DNA of 64,000 nt from Pyropia haitanensis (lineage: Eukaryota; Rhodophyta; Bangiophyceae; Bangiales; Bangiaceae), in the NCBI GenBank assembly GCA_008729055.1, contig SDUX01000004.1, positions 6,340,559 to 6,404,558 of the forward strand. The letters run 5' to 3'. The translations under genes were made by a program, and so were the position numbers. Each line of letters starts with the position of its first letter. The first letter of the stretch is position 1. The notes under the pieces are model-generated. The model searched no databases. It was not told where the DNA came from and worked only from the letters and a program-made list of their open reading frames with translations. Below are positions 55,534-64,000 of this stretch, piece by piece.

Positions 55534-56732
55534 AGCGGCAATCAGCCGCGAGCGTGTGGGATCGCTGCGTGGGGTTGAGGCGAGCGCGGCAATGCTTGTG
55601 GTCGTCGCTGGCTTGCGTAGCCGACGGTGCGTTTCAGGAGCGGCTTTAGTCTAAGTGACCGCTCAAATACGTGTTTGACTTTCGACCTCATGATAGAACA
55701 TCATTTTCTTTCGCAGATCAGAACGCGTTACATCGTCGTTATACCCAACTGAGCGCGAACTGCGAACGGGCCTCAAGCAACAAGCCGTTGCAGTTTCCCG
55801 AATTTTGTCTCATCGCGACAAAAGCAAGAACAAACAGAGGATGACCAATGAGATGCCTCTGATGATGAGTCTTTGACCAATGACTTCGCCGCATAAGACA
55901 CAATTGAGTTTGTGGCGGCGTGTTTGTAGCATGCCACGGCAGCAGCTGATTGGCTTTTGTTCCTTGAGAGGTCTGCGGCGTCCGCGCCACAGCTCGACGT
56001 CACCGCCACATGGCTTTGGCCAAAGCCATGTGGCGTCACATGGCATGGGCCTGCTGGCTGCTCCTGCCATCTTCGAGGTCATTCACCGGCCGGCGTCTTT
56101 CTTAACCCAATCGCACGTCCGCCGACAGTGACCAGGCTGGCGACGGTGCTGGCGGGAACCGTAGCTCACCCCTCACCCCAGAGGCACCCGCCGGCAGCAT
56201 TGCGACGAGGTGCACGTTCGCCATGAACATCTCGTCATCGGAGTCCTCCGTGGTCGCCATGGCCGGTCAGCAGATGCGCTTGCGGAGCCGCCACACAGCA
56301 GTGGGACCACCTCCCGCTTTTGCTGGAAGCGGGGGCGTCGAGCACTCCACGTCTGTGTGCGGATCACCTGTACTAGTGGTGGCGGGCACGTCTCCAGCCA
56401 ACAATGGAGTCCAATGCTTCAAGTACCGAAATCGAATGCATTTTCCTGCCGATCATGTGCTGTTGTCATAGACTGCCCGACTGATGCGGCGGCCAGTTTG
56501 TGCCCGTACAAACTCGTCGCCACAAACCCAGCGCGTGTCGTAGACCGGGCATTGGTTTGACACACCTTGGCCGAGCCAGCACGATGGCGGCTGCGTTGCT
56601 TCATCGATGAAGGAACGTGATCACGATGTACTGACTGGGGCCGCCTCAGCATCAGCATCGCCGGCATCCTCTCTGAGGCCATAAATTATCAAGTGATATA
56701 TATAATTATTTTGACGTTGCCCGCAGCGAAAA
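55534..56732. other. Lower-GC spacer with a 30-bp perfect palindrome
   Basis: No gene recognised; it may be partly transposon-derived. The palindrome is at 56005-56034. AT-rich DNA (about 56683-56715) directly precedes the tRNA-Ser gene. Confidence 0.45.
56005..56034. repeat. Perfect 30-bp palindrome
   Basis: The 15-base half CACATGGCTTTGGCC-type sequence (half-site GCCACATGGCTTTGG) is followed without spacer by its exact reverse complement. Near-symmetrical CGTCACC/GCGTCAC flanks extend it. Confidence 0.9.
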
Positions 56733-56813
56733 GTGTCTGTGGCCGAGTGGTTAAGGCGATTGACTAGAAATCAATTTCTTTCGGGAGCGCAGGTTCGAAT
56801 CCTGCCAGACACG
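56733..56813 (+). tRNA. trnS-AGA: tRNA-Ser (AGA)
   Basis: Full type II cloverleaf. The acceptor GTGTCTG pairs with CAGACAC, and G56813 is the discriminator. The D-arm region reads GGCCGAGTGGTTAAGGC. The anticodon loop CTAGAAA has anticodon AGA at 56766-56768. The long variable arm reads TTTCTTTCGGGAGC. The T-arm GCAGGTTCGAATCCTGC is perfect. There is no intron and no encoded CCA. TTTT at 56821-56824 is a short Pol III terminator. Confidence 0.96.
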
Positions 56814-57947
56814 ATCATTGTTTTGCTCTCTGATCGTATGTAGAATGATGGTCGCGTGGGGCATGTTGTTGCATCCCAACATTTTGTGACGGTTCCCGTC
56901 GGCTGCAGTGTCTCATCACTTTCTTGGCAGACCAATTATGTACTCGCACGATCCAGGGTCGCATTTGTTGTTATAACTTTTTCATGGTCAGAAGTGGAAA
57001 TTGCTCAATGAGGGTGACTTCGGCGAGACTTCATCCTTTCTTGGTGATCTGGGACGGCGCTGGGTCGAATCCATGGGCAACAGCGCGCCTTCACTCGCAG
57101 TCAGCTGCTCTGGACCCACGTAGGCGCACCTCCGGACCCTGGCTCTGTCCGCCCACCTCCAATAGCAGGTGGCTCGCTGTCCTTTCTATGCGTACGCACA
57201 CGCTGCGGAGTACTCTTGTGGGCGGTTCACGAGCTCATATCAGGCTGACTACGGGGGTTGCCCACACGCCCAGCGCGACAAAATTCTTGAGTTTCCATGC
57301 CTGAGTCAGCGTAGTCTCTCGTCCTATAGTCCGCGTTGGACTGCCCGTTTGGGCTTCCCGGAAGTAGCCCTGAGCCAGCCGCTGCTGCCCTGAGAGTCAC
57401 GAGACAGGCAGCCCCTCACCCACTGCTATCCGCTGTGGAGATAGTTATAGAGGGTGTAAGGTTATGCGCAGCGGCGGCAGAAGTGTGTGTTGACACATCT
57501 TTGGGAGTTATCAAAGGGATGAAAGGGATGGGCGGAGGTGTCGCCGATGCCGACCTCTCTCACGGGTCCCGCTCCAGCGACCACTGTCAAGTGCCTATGA
57601 TTGCCCGAGCCAACCCCACTGTCGTAGTCGCACCCCTGATGCTCTGCGGTCGACAGGCCCTCTCAAAAGAGCCACCTGAAGCAGCGGACTCCGTGCCCAC
57701 GTTTGAGGGAATGAAAAAAGCGTATTATCATCCCGGAGATTAAGTTTTCTTGGCAATCCATGCCCACCCTTCCACTCTCGGACTTGTGTCGATGGACTGT
57801 GTGCCTCGAGTGCGAACGGTGCCTTGTCCCGGCCCACGCCGCGCCATCCGCATCCCCCTTTCGTGCGTTCTCCCAGTCCAAGGCCCATCAATGGCACCTC
57901 ACCCCCACGCACACCCCGCCCCCCCCCTTCACCCGGCTCATCTATCC
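56814..57947. other. Spacer between tRNA-Ser and the Ala-rich plastid gene
   Basis: Intermediate GC with short open frames lacking domains. No gene recognised. Confidence 0.45.
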
Positions 57948-58642
57948 ATGACGCCCACCACCTTGCCCCTCTCCCCGTGGCGGCGGCGGCGGCGAGGCGC
58001 CTCGGCACCACCCCCGTCGCCGCCCTCCCGCGTCTGGGCAGACGCGACGGCGGCGGCGACGATGGCGGCCGCGTCGGCGGCGGCGGCAACGATGACGGCC
58101 GCGTCAGCGGCGGCATTTGTGGGCGCCTCGCCGGCGGCCGCCACGTTGCCAAGCCGCCATTGCCGGCGGCGGCGGCGGCGGCGCCCGCCGCTGCCGCCGT
58201 CGGCACCCGCGAGGCGGCCGCACGTGATGGTGGCGGCGGCGGGCAGGGGGCCAGGCGGTGGCGGCGGCGACGGCGGCGGCGACGGCGGCGGCGGCGGAAA
58301 CGGCAGCGGCAGCCGTCGCGGCGCGGCCGCCCCGCCCCCGCCCGCTGCCAGCGCTGCCGCCGCGGCGGCCGCCACGGCGGCGGCGGCCACCCTCTTCGCC
58401 CTCCTCTCCGCCCCACGCGCCGCGGGCGCGCTGCCCGCCACGTCTGGTGCCGGCCGCTTCTTTGACCGCCCGCCGCCGCCGGCGGCCGCCGTCGCGCCGC
58501 GGCGGCTGGGCCTCCCCTCGGAGCGCGCAGACGCGTCGGCGGCGGCGGCCGCGGCGGCGGCTGCCGCTGACGAGGCCGCCGCCGACGCCGCCGCCGACGA
58601 GGGGGGGGGGGGGCCCCGGGTGGAGGGGAAGCCCCCGCCGCG

Positions 58643-58710
<68 letters not shown>

Positions 58711-60891
58711 GGCGGCGGAGGCTGCGCGCACACCTGATCGCGGCCGGTGGGCCTTTGGGCCGCGGCCGCGGCGCGCGACGGCGGCGGACGAGCCCGCCCT
58801 GGCGCTGCCCCCCGACGATGAAGCGGACGGCGACGCCGCCAACGAGTCGGCGGCGGCGGCGGCGGCGGCGGCGGCGATGACTGCGCGCGCCCCCCCCCCG
58901 ACCCCCGACTGGGTGGGCGCCGACGGCAGCAGTGTCTGGGGCGGCGCCGACGACGACGACGACGCGCCCGACGCGGGCGGCGGCGGCGACTGGCGGTGGC
59001 GGCCGCCCCCCCCGCGGCCGCGCCGCGTGGCCGCCGGTGCCACCACCGCCGCAGCCGCCGCCGCGGACGGCGCCGCCGACGCGGGCCGCGGCCGCCGCGC
59101 GGCGGTGTCGGCCGTCGCGGTCGTGGCGGGCGTCGTCGTCGTCCGCGGGGGTGTGGCGTGGCGGGCGGGCCGCGCGCGCGACGCGGCGCAGCAGCGGGAA
59201 GCGCTCGACACGCTGTTTGGTGACCGCGTGCCGGGGGGGGGACGCGACGGCCAGGGCGGGGGGGGGGGGGGGAGCGCCCCTCCGACCGCCGCCGGGGGGG
59301 GGGCGCGCCAGGGGCGGCAGCGGCGGCGGCGGCGACAGCGGGGACGGGCAGGGCGGTGGCGGCGGCGACGGCGGTGACGGCGGCGGCGGCGGCGGCCTCG
59401 CCGACGCGGCCGCCGCGGCGGCGGCGGCGCGCGCGGCGGCGGCGGCGGCGGCGGCCGCGGCGGTGCCTGTCCCCCCCCCCCTCCCTCAATCGTCGCCGCC
59501 CTCGCGGCGGTGGCGCCCGCCAACGCGCTGGAGCGGGCGATCGCGTCGGCGTTCACGTCCGAGGCCGCCGCCGCCGCCGCGCCGGCCGCCGTCCGCGCCG
59601 TCGTGGACGCGGCCGTCGCGGCGGCGACGGCGCGCGAGGCGGGCCGCCGGCGGGGGGCTGCGGGCACCTCCGCGGTGACCGCCGAGGTGCGCGCCCGCTC
59701 CGCGTTTGACGCGTACGCGTCGCGCAAGGTGTCGGCCGCGGTCGACGCGGCGGCGCCGCTGCTCGCCGACGCGGCGCTGTCGCCGGCGCCGGCGCCGGCG
59801 CCACCCCCACCGCCGGCGCAGGCGCGGGCGCCCCCGCCGGCGGCTTCCTCGCTGCCGCCGGGCGTGCCGACGCCGCTGTCCCACGGCGCCGCGACGGCGG
59901 CGGCAGCGGCTCCTCCCCCCGCACCTCCCCCCGAGCCCGTCTCTGTCGCGCTCGCCGCCGCCGGCGCCCTCACCACCGTCCTCGTCCGCGCGGCGCGCCT
60001 CCGCCGTGCCGTCTTTGGCGCCGACGTCAACAACAACAATACGGGGGGCGTCCGCTACGCGGGGCCACTGACCAAGGGCGACGCGGCCGGCGACCGGGAG
60101 CGGGAGCGGGAGCGGGAGCGGGGCGGCGGCAGCGGGGCGGCGGGCGGTGGGGAGGGCGGCGGTGGCGGCGGCCTGCCGGCGCTGCCGCTGGGCAGCCGCC
60201 TCGCGGGCGGCGGCGGCGCGCCGTCGGACAAGCTGCTCGGCGTGTACCGGCGGCTGGTGACGGCGTGGTTTGCTCGGGGGGGGGGGGGGGGGCCGCCTGG
60301 ATGGACGACGCCGCCGCGGTGCTGGGCGTCGCGCCCCCGCGGGGCGGCAGCACCATTGGCGGCGGCCTCGGTGCGGGCGGCGGCTCGGCCGCCGCGGGCG
60401 TAGCGTCGGGGGCGGCAGCGGGGGGCGGCGGCGGCGGCGGTGGCGGCCGCGGCGGTGGCGGTGGCGGCGCGCGGCGTCCCCCCCCCCCACCCTTCGTGGC
60501 GGCCGAAGAGGCGGCCGCCGCGGCAGGCGTGTGGCAGGCGCTCGCCGCCGCGGCCGTCGCGGACGGCTCGTCGGGCGGACCCGACCGGGCGGCGGCGCTC
60601 GCAGCGCGGCGCGCGGCGCTCGGCGGCGCCGCCCTGCCCGACGCGGTCGCGTCCGGGGTAGTCGGCGAGGTCGCCGTCATGCGCGTCATGGTCGCCCTGC
60701 AGGCGCTCCTCCGCCAGGCGCCCGTGGCGCGCGCGGATGTCGCCGCGCTGCGCGCCATGTGTGACGACCTGGCGGTGGACGTGGGCGCGATGCTGGATGA
60801 TGCCGAGGCCCTGGGGGGAGCCCTCGGGCCCGAGGCGAAGAAGTTTGTCGCGGCGCTCCGCGCACTGTTTCAAGACGCGGACGCACCGTGA
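57948..60891 (+). CDS. Unrecognised Ala-rich protein, putative plastid membrane protein
   Basis: The possible start is ATG 57948, or 58062 or 58092 (MTAASAAAFVGASPAAATLP, followed by an Arg cluster), which resembles a red-algal plastid transit peptide. A second hydrophobic stretch LFALLSAPRAAGALP follows (about 58393). After a poly-Pro run the protein reads PDWVGADGSSVWGGADDDDD, then a likely membrane segment AVSAVAVVAGVVVVRGGVAW (about 59101-59160), and later VSVALAAAGALTTVLV. The C-terminus is helical (VAVMRVMVALQALLRQAP, then AKKFVAALRALFQDADAP) with TGA 60889-60891. Continuity needs frame changes at homopolymer runs near 58602-58613 (G), 59255-59272 (G), 59470-59483 (C) and 60276-60290 (G). 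Four breaks in one gene make the exact model uncertain, and more than one gene cannot be excluded. No family recognised. Confidence 0.45.
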
Positions 60892-61381
60892 GGGCGGTGG
60901 AGCTGGGGGAGGGGGGCGGGGATGTAGGGCAGACGCGTGGGGGGGGCTCGTAGACGGAGGAGGGGGGCGCCAAGGCTCCGAAAGAGGGCATCCGGGGTGC
61001 GTAGCCGTTGAAAAGGCGGGGCGGGGACGGGGTGGATGCAACGGGGGAGAACGCGGGGACGGAGCGGCTGCACGGGAGGGGACGCGGGGACAGGGCCAAG
61101 CATTGAGTAGGGTTCAACAGGCGGCGAAGTGGAGGGGGGGCGGGGGGGGGGGAATCTTTAATAACTTGCTCAAGAGAGCGCTGTGCTGGGGGCGAGCAAC
61201 GAGGGGAGGGGACGACGCACGTCATGCTTGTTTCCCATCATGGTTTCCTCACCTACCCTCCTCTTGGGCGGGCTGCCAGGGGGCAAAAGTGACGGTGGAG
61301 GGATGCGCCTGGGGGAGTCCCCGCCGACCTCCGCCGGAGAAGTGTGCCCGCGCGCGCCAGAGACCCGGAGCAGCCCCCTCC
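60892..61381. other. Convergent intergenic region
   Basis: It separates the Ala-rich gene from the convergent DnaJ-zinc-finger gene. It is G-rich on the plus strand with no gene, and presumably holds 3' UTRs. Confidence 0.5.
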
Positions 61382-62209
61382 TTACTGTTCAGCTTTCTTT
61401 GCCGCCGCCGCCGCGGCGGCGGCCGCCGCCAGCGCGGCCGCCTCCGTCTCTGGCGACGCACCCGTCGCGAGGTAGGCCTCCCCCTCCGCCGCCGCCGCCG
61501 CACACACCTCCGCGTTGGTCATGTTGGGAACCTCCTCCCCCGCCGCGTTTATCGACACGGACGGCCGCACGCCAGAGCCTTGACACCGACGGCACATGTC
61601 GGTCTTGCGGCCCGCGCAGATTGGGCACTCTTGGCGGTCCCGCACCTCGTCGGGCCCAATGAGCAGGTACCCATCGCCATAGCAGTAGAGGCACTTGTTC
61701 TCGCCGCGCCCGCAGCACACCACGCATGGGTTGCCGGGCTGCTCGTAAATGTACCACGACGGGTGCAGCTCGTTGACATCGTCGTCCTCCTCCTCCTCCG
61801 CATCATCCTCGTCGCTGGTGATGGGCACGCCCGCGGGCGGCGGCGCTACCACGCCGGGCTCTTGCAGCAGCCCCGACGACGAGACGCTCCCGCCAGAGGC
61901 CACAGGAGCGACGGCCGCAACAGCCGCAGCGGGCGGAGAGGCAGGCACTTCGGCGGCCGCCCCTCCTCCTGTCGCTGCCCCATTCGACGGCGCCGCCGGC
62001 GTGGCCGTCGCTGACGGCGCCGCCCACCGCACCGCCGCACCCGCGCGTCCTGGCGAGCACGCCCCCCAGCAGGGGGTGCCCCGCCTGCAGGCCGCGGTGG
62101 CCGCTCCCAACCGCACCGCCCCGCCGGTGCGCGCGCCACAGAGAGCCACCCCTGACGGGGGTGCAAACGCCACAGCGGCGGGCCCAGACAGTGGCGATCC
62201 GCTGGCCAT
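61382..62209 (-). CDS. Plastid-type DnaJ zinc-finger protein
   Basis: Such J-domain-less zinc-finger proteins act as thiol/disulfide or assembly factors for photosystems and Rubisco in plastids. The ATG at 62209 gives MASGSPLSGPAAVAFAPPSG, a Ser/Ala/Arg-rich leader typical of a transit peptide; a GTG six bases upstream extends the frame but is not a likely start. After an acidic stretch (DEDDAEEEEDDDVNELHPSW) come four CxxC repeats: CVVCCGRG, CLYCYGDG, CPICAGRK and CRRCQGSG, a DnaJ type-III-like domain in which the third repeat lacks its final Gly. The tail is Ala/Glu/Lys-rich with TAA at 61384-61382. There is one exon and no frame break. It resembles the BSD2/LQY1/PSA2 group in architecture; the precise orthologue is not assigned. 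Confidence 0.83.
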   Translation of the reverse strand: MASGSPLSGPAAVAFAPPSGVALCGARTGGAVRLGAATAACRRGTPCWGACSPGRAGAAVRWAAPSATATPAAPSNGAATGGGAAAEVPASPPAAAVAAVAPVASGGSVSSSGLLQEPGVVAPPPAGVPITSDEDDAEEEEDDDVNELHPSWYIYEQPGNPCVVCCGRGENKCLYCYGDGYLLIGPDEVRDRQECPICAGRKTDMCRRCQGSGVRPSVSINAAGEEVPNMTNAEVCAAAAAEGEAYLATGASPETEAAALAAAAAAAAAAKKAEQ

Positions 62210-62822
62210 CGCCACGCGGCCGTAATGAAGGGGGGACGGGGGAGGGGTGAGGAGAACAAGGGGAGGGAGGAGGAAGTGAGACCCAAAAGCAAAGGACGAG
62301 TGGTATGGCGGGCGACAATGGCGGGTGGGCAGCAGGACAGCAAAAAGGTCCGGGTGGGGGGACGAGGGGACGGAGGAGGAAGAAACGGCACAGGAACCTG
62401 AGATGGAGAAGCGCGGGCGCCGGAGAATAATCGGCGGAGCAGCTGGGATGTGGAGGGGTGCGGCGGGACGCGCACACCACTCCTTCCACCACGGCCGACG
62501 GTCCGCGGCCTGACGGGACCGACGGTCGGCGGCGGTGGTGGTGGTGCGCGCGGATGGGCCCCACCCCGTTCGGGCCCGCGTGGGGGATTGGTGCGTTCAG
62601 ATTGGGCGCTCGCGCGCGAGACGATCCTGTGGCGGAGTGGAGGCGGTTGCCGGCAAGCACTGAGCGTTGACACTCATCCCGGTCGTCGGAACGAGTCGAT
62701 CGTCCATCCGTCTGCCCCATTCGACAATTCAGTTTGCCATAGGGACCAACACATCTAGCCAAGTGACTGGCGCAATTGAATATGATGAATATATATGGAT
62801 TTTCTTCTCGCTCATCACGAGA
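62210..62822. other. Spacer upstream of the DnaJ-zinc-finger gene and tRNA-Pro
   Basis: GC-rich to about 62650, then AT-rich just before the tRNA gene. No open frame with a domain is seen. Confidence 0.45.
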
Positions 62823-62909
62823 GGGTGATTGGTCTAGTGGTATGATTCGCGCTTCGGGTGCGCGAGGTCCCGAGTTCGATAAATATACGAGGATGTCTCG
62901 GATCACCCC
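62823..62909 (+). tRNA. trnP-CGG: tRNA-Pro (CGG) with ectopic T-loop intron
   Basis: The acceptor GGGTGAT pairs with ATCACCC (62902-62908), with discriminator C62909. The D-arm GGTCTAGTGGTATGATT matches eukaryotic tRNA-Pro. The anticodon arm CGCGC-TTCGGGT-GCGCG has anticodon CGG at 62855-62857. The T-stem CCGAG (62870-62874) pairs with CTCGG (62897-62901), but the loop between is 22 bases instead of 7: TTCGAT, then AAATATACGAGGATG, then T. Removing 15 bases (most simply 62881-62895) restores TTCGATT and a 72-nt tRNA. This position is not the canonical 37/38 site. T8 at 62917-62924 is a strong Pol III terminator, which argues for an expressed gene. Confidence 0.9.
62881..62895 (+). other. 15-nt ectopic intron in the T-loop of tRNA-Pro
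   Basis: It is inferred from the oversize T-loop. The exact boundaries could shift by one or two bases, because A/T residues at both ends allow alternative splices. Confidence 0.7.
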
Positions 62910-62916
62910 AATACTC

Positions 62917-62924
62917 TTTTTTTT
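62917..62924 (+). terminator. Pol III terminator (T8) of tRNA-Pro
   Basis: Eight T begin 7 bp after the discriminator base. Confidence 0.85.
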
Positions 62925-64000
62925 CAAAGCATTATTGGCAACCGAAGATGATGTGGGTAGTCGTGAGAGTGGACAACGATCGTGGCGTCGCCATGCGACA
63001 GACGCTGCCGTCAGAAAAGTGTATTTTCTTCCGCGCTTGCCTCCCGCCTCGCTCCTACCTGCCGCAATTCGTGAGAGCAGCGGCGACGACAATGGCGCCG
63101 TCGCTGGCGGGCTTGCCATTTGCTGAGGGAGCGGATCAGACGCTCGTGTCGACCCACGAAGGTGGTGTCTCATCGTCTACGAGGGAGAGGGTAGGGGGAT
63201 GAGAGCTGTCGAGTGACCAGTCACATAACACAGGCGGCAACATCGTGGCGGCGTTGGCGTCGGCGGCTAGTGGACATGATGGTCGCGCAGCGGCCACACT
63301 CGCCGCGGCCACTGCAGTGCCAGACATGGCCACAAACTGCGTCAGCGGCGGGGAATGGATTGAGAACTCTGCCGGCACTGCCGCCGCCGCCCCGGCAGAA
63401 GCCGCATAAGAGATGGCGACCGCCGCCTGGCGCCACAGGCAAGTACTGGCGGCAGAAATCCCCCCGCCATCAGCAGGTGTTGCCGTCACCGCTGTTGCCA
63501 CCGACACTCGCTTCTTGGTAGTTTGATGGCGTGTCTCCCTCCCACTGCGCTGAAGAGTTCGACGACGTCAATGTGTCCGCTGCGACGCGGTTTGCCGTCG
63601 CCGACACCACTACCGCTGCCCGGAGACCGGAGAACAACGTCATGTACGAGTATGAGTCCTCAGCAGAGCTCGCCACCAAGTGCTTGGCACCGGGAACACT
63701 ACCAAAGCAGATGACAGTGATTTTCCTCTGCCGCACGACATAACACTCACTCGCATCTTCCCGATGGCCTACTTTATCAAACCACAGTACCCCAGTACCG
63801 GAGTTTTTCCATCTTCCACAGATTCAAAGCAAGGAATGCTCTTCGAGCGCTCGCCATGATGACTTGGCCAGCAGTCGCTCGGTGCGACGCGGCTGCGGTC
63901 CGGGGTGGTCTGCAGAGCACCCCGGACCGAGGCCATGGGGAAGCGCTCGCGTGGGGCTCCCACGACGAAGCCCGGCACGCACCGACTTGTGCATCCACTC
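62925..64000. other. Terminal region without recognised gene
   Basis: Intermediate GC. Several short open frames on both strands show no domain or family motif. Confidence 0.45.

Noticed and set aside
57060..57085. A GGGTCGAATCC B-box-like sequence
   Set aside because: No acceptor or anticodon arm can be paired around it.

Overview
The window is a very GC-rich nuclear segment of a eukaryote, with GC-saturated third codon positions, Ala/Gly/Pro-rich proteins, few introns and very long poly-G/poly-C runs. Several clues point to a red alga, most plausibly a bangiophyte of the Porphyra/Pyropia type: compact intron-poor genes, two proteins with plastid-type leaders, a Rubisco-methyltransferase-like SET protein, and a tRNA-Pro gene with an ectopic intron in the T-loop (ectopic tRNA introns are known from the red alga Cyanidioschyzon). 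This assignment is inference; no organelle or rRNA marker is present.

Layout. 2-1035: 3' part of an elongin C gene with one intron. 3622-5848: membrane-anchored purple-acid-phosphatase-like metallophosphoesterase. 7960-8270: LYR-motif (LYRM7/MZM1-like) gene broken in three places. 8671-12409: U5 snRNP GTPase Snu114/EFTUD2. 13125-14665 (minus): C2H2 zinc-finger protein. 17917-24792: complete, very young Ty1/copia retrotransposon on the minus strand, with essentially identical LTRs, a 5-bp target duplication, and gag and pol in a -1 frame arrangement. 29307-36607: giant Pro/Gln-rich protein ending in a C2H2 finger. 36.6-45.8 kb: gene-poor, with GC-rich satellites, a foldback-like inverted repeat and a tRNA-Sec-like anticodon/D-arm sequence. 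45881-47751: SET-domain (Rubisco LSMT-like) methyltransferase. 48285-49946 (minus): secreted protein with two carbohydrate-binding-like modules. 52843-53921 (minus): CRAL-TRIO (Sec14-like) lipid-transfer protein. 54949-55533 (minus): PIF/Harbinger transposase remnant. 56733-56813: tRNA-Ser(AGA). 57948-60891: Ala-rich putative plastid membrane protein. 61382-62209 (minus): plastid-type DnaJ zinc-finger protein. 62823-62909: tRNA-Pro(CGG).

The genes serve unrelated housekeeping roles (ubiquitin-ligase adaptor, splicing, lipid transfer, plastid assembly, translation) and show no operon-like logic. Seven otherwise convincing genes change frame exactly at, or close to, C/G homopolymers. This is best explained by base-calling or assembly indels, so each is annotated as one gene spanning the break.
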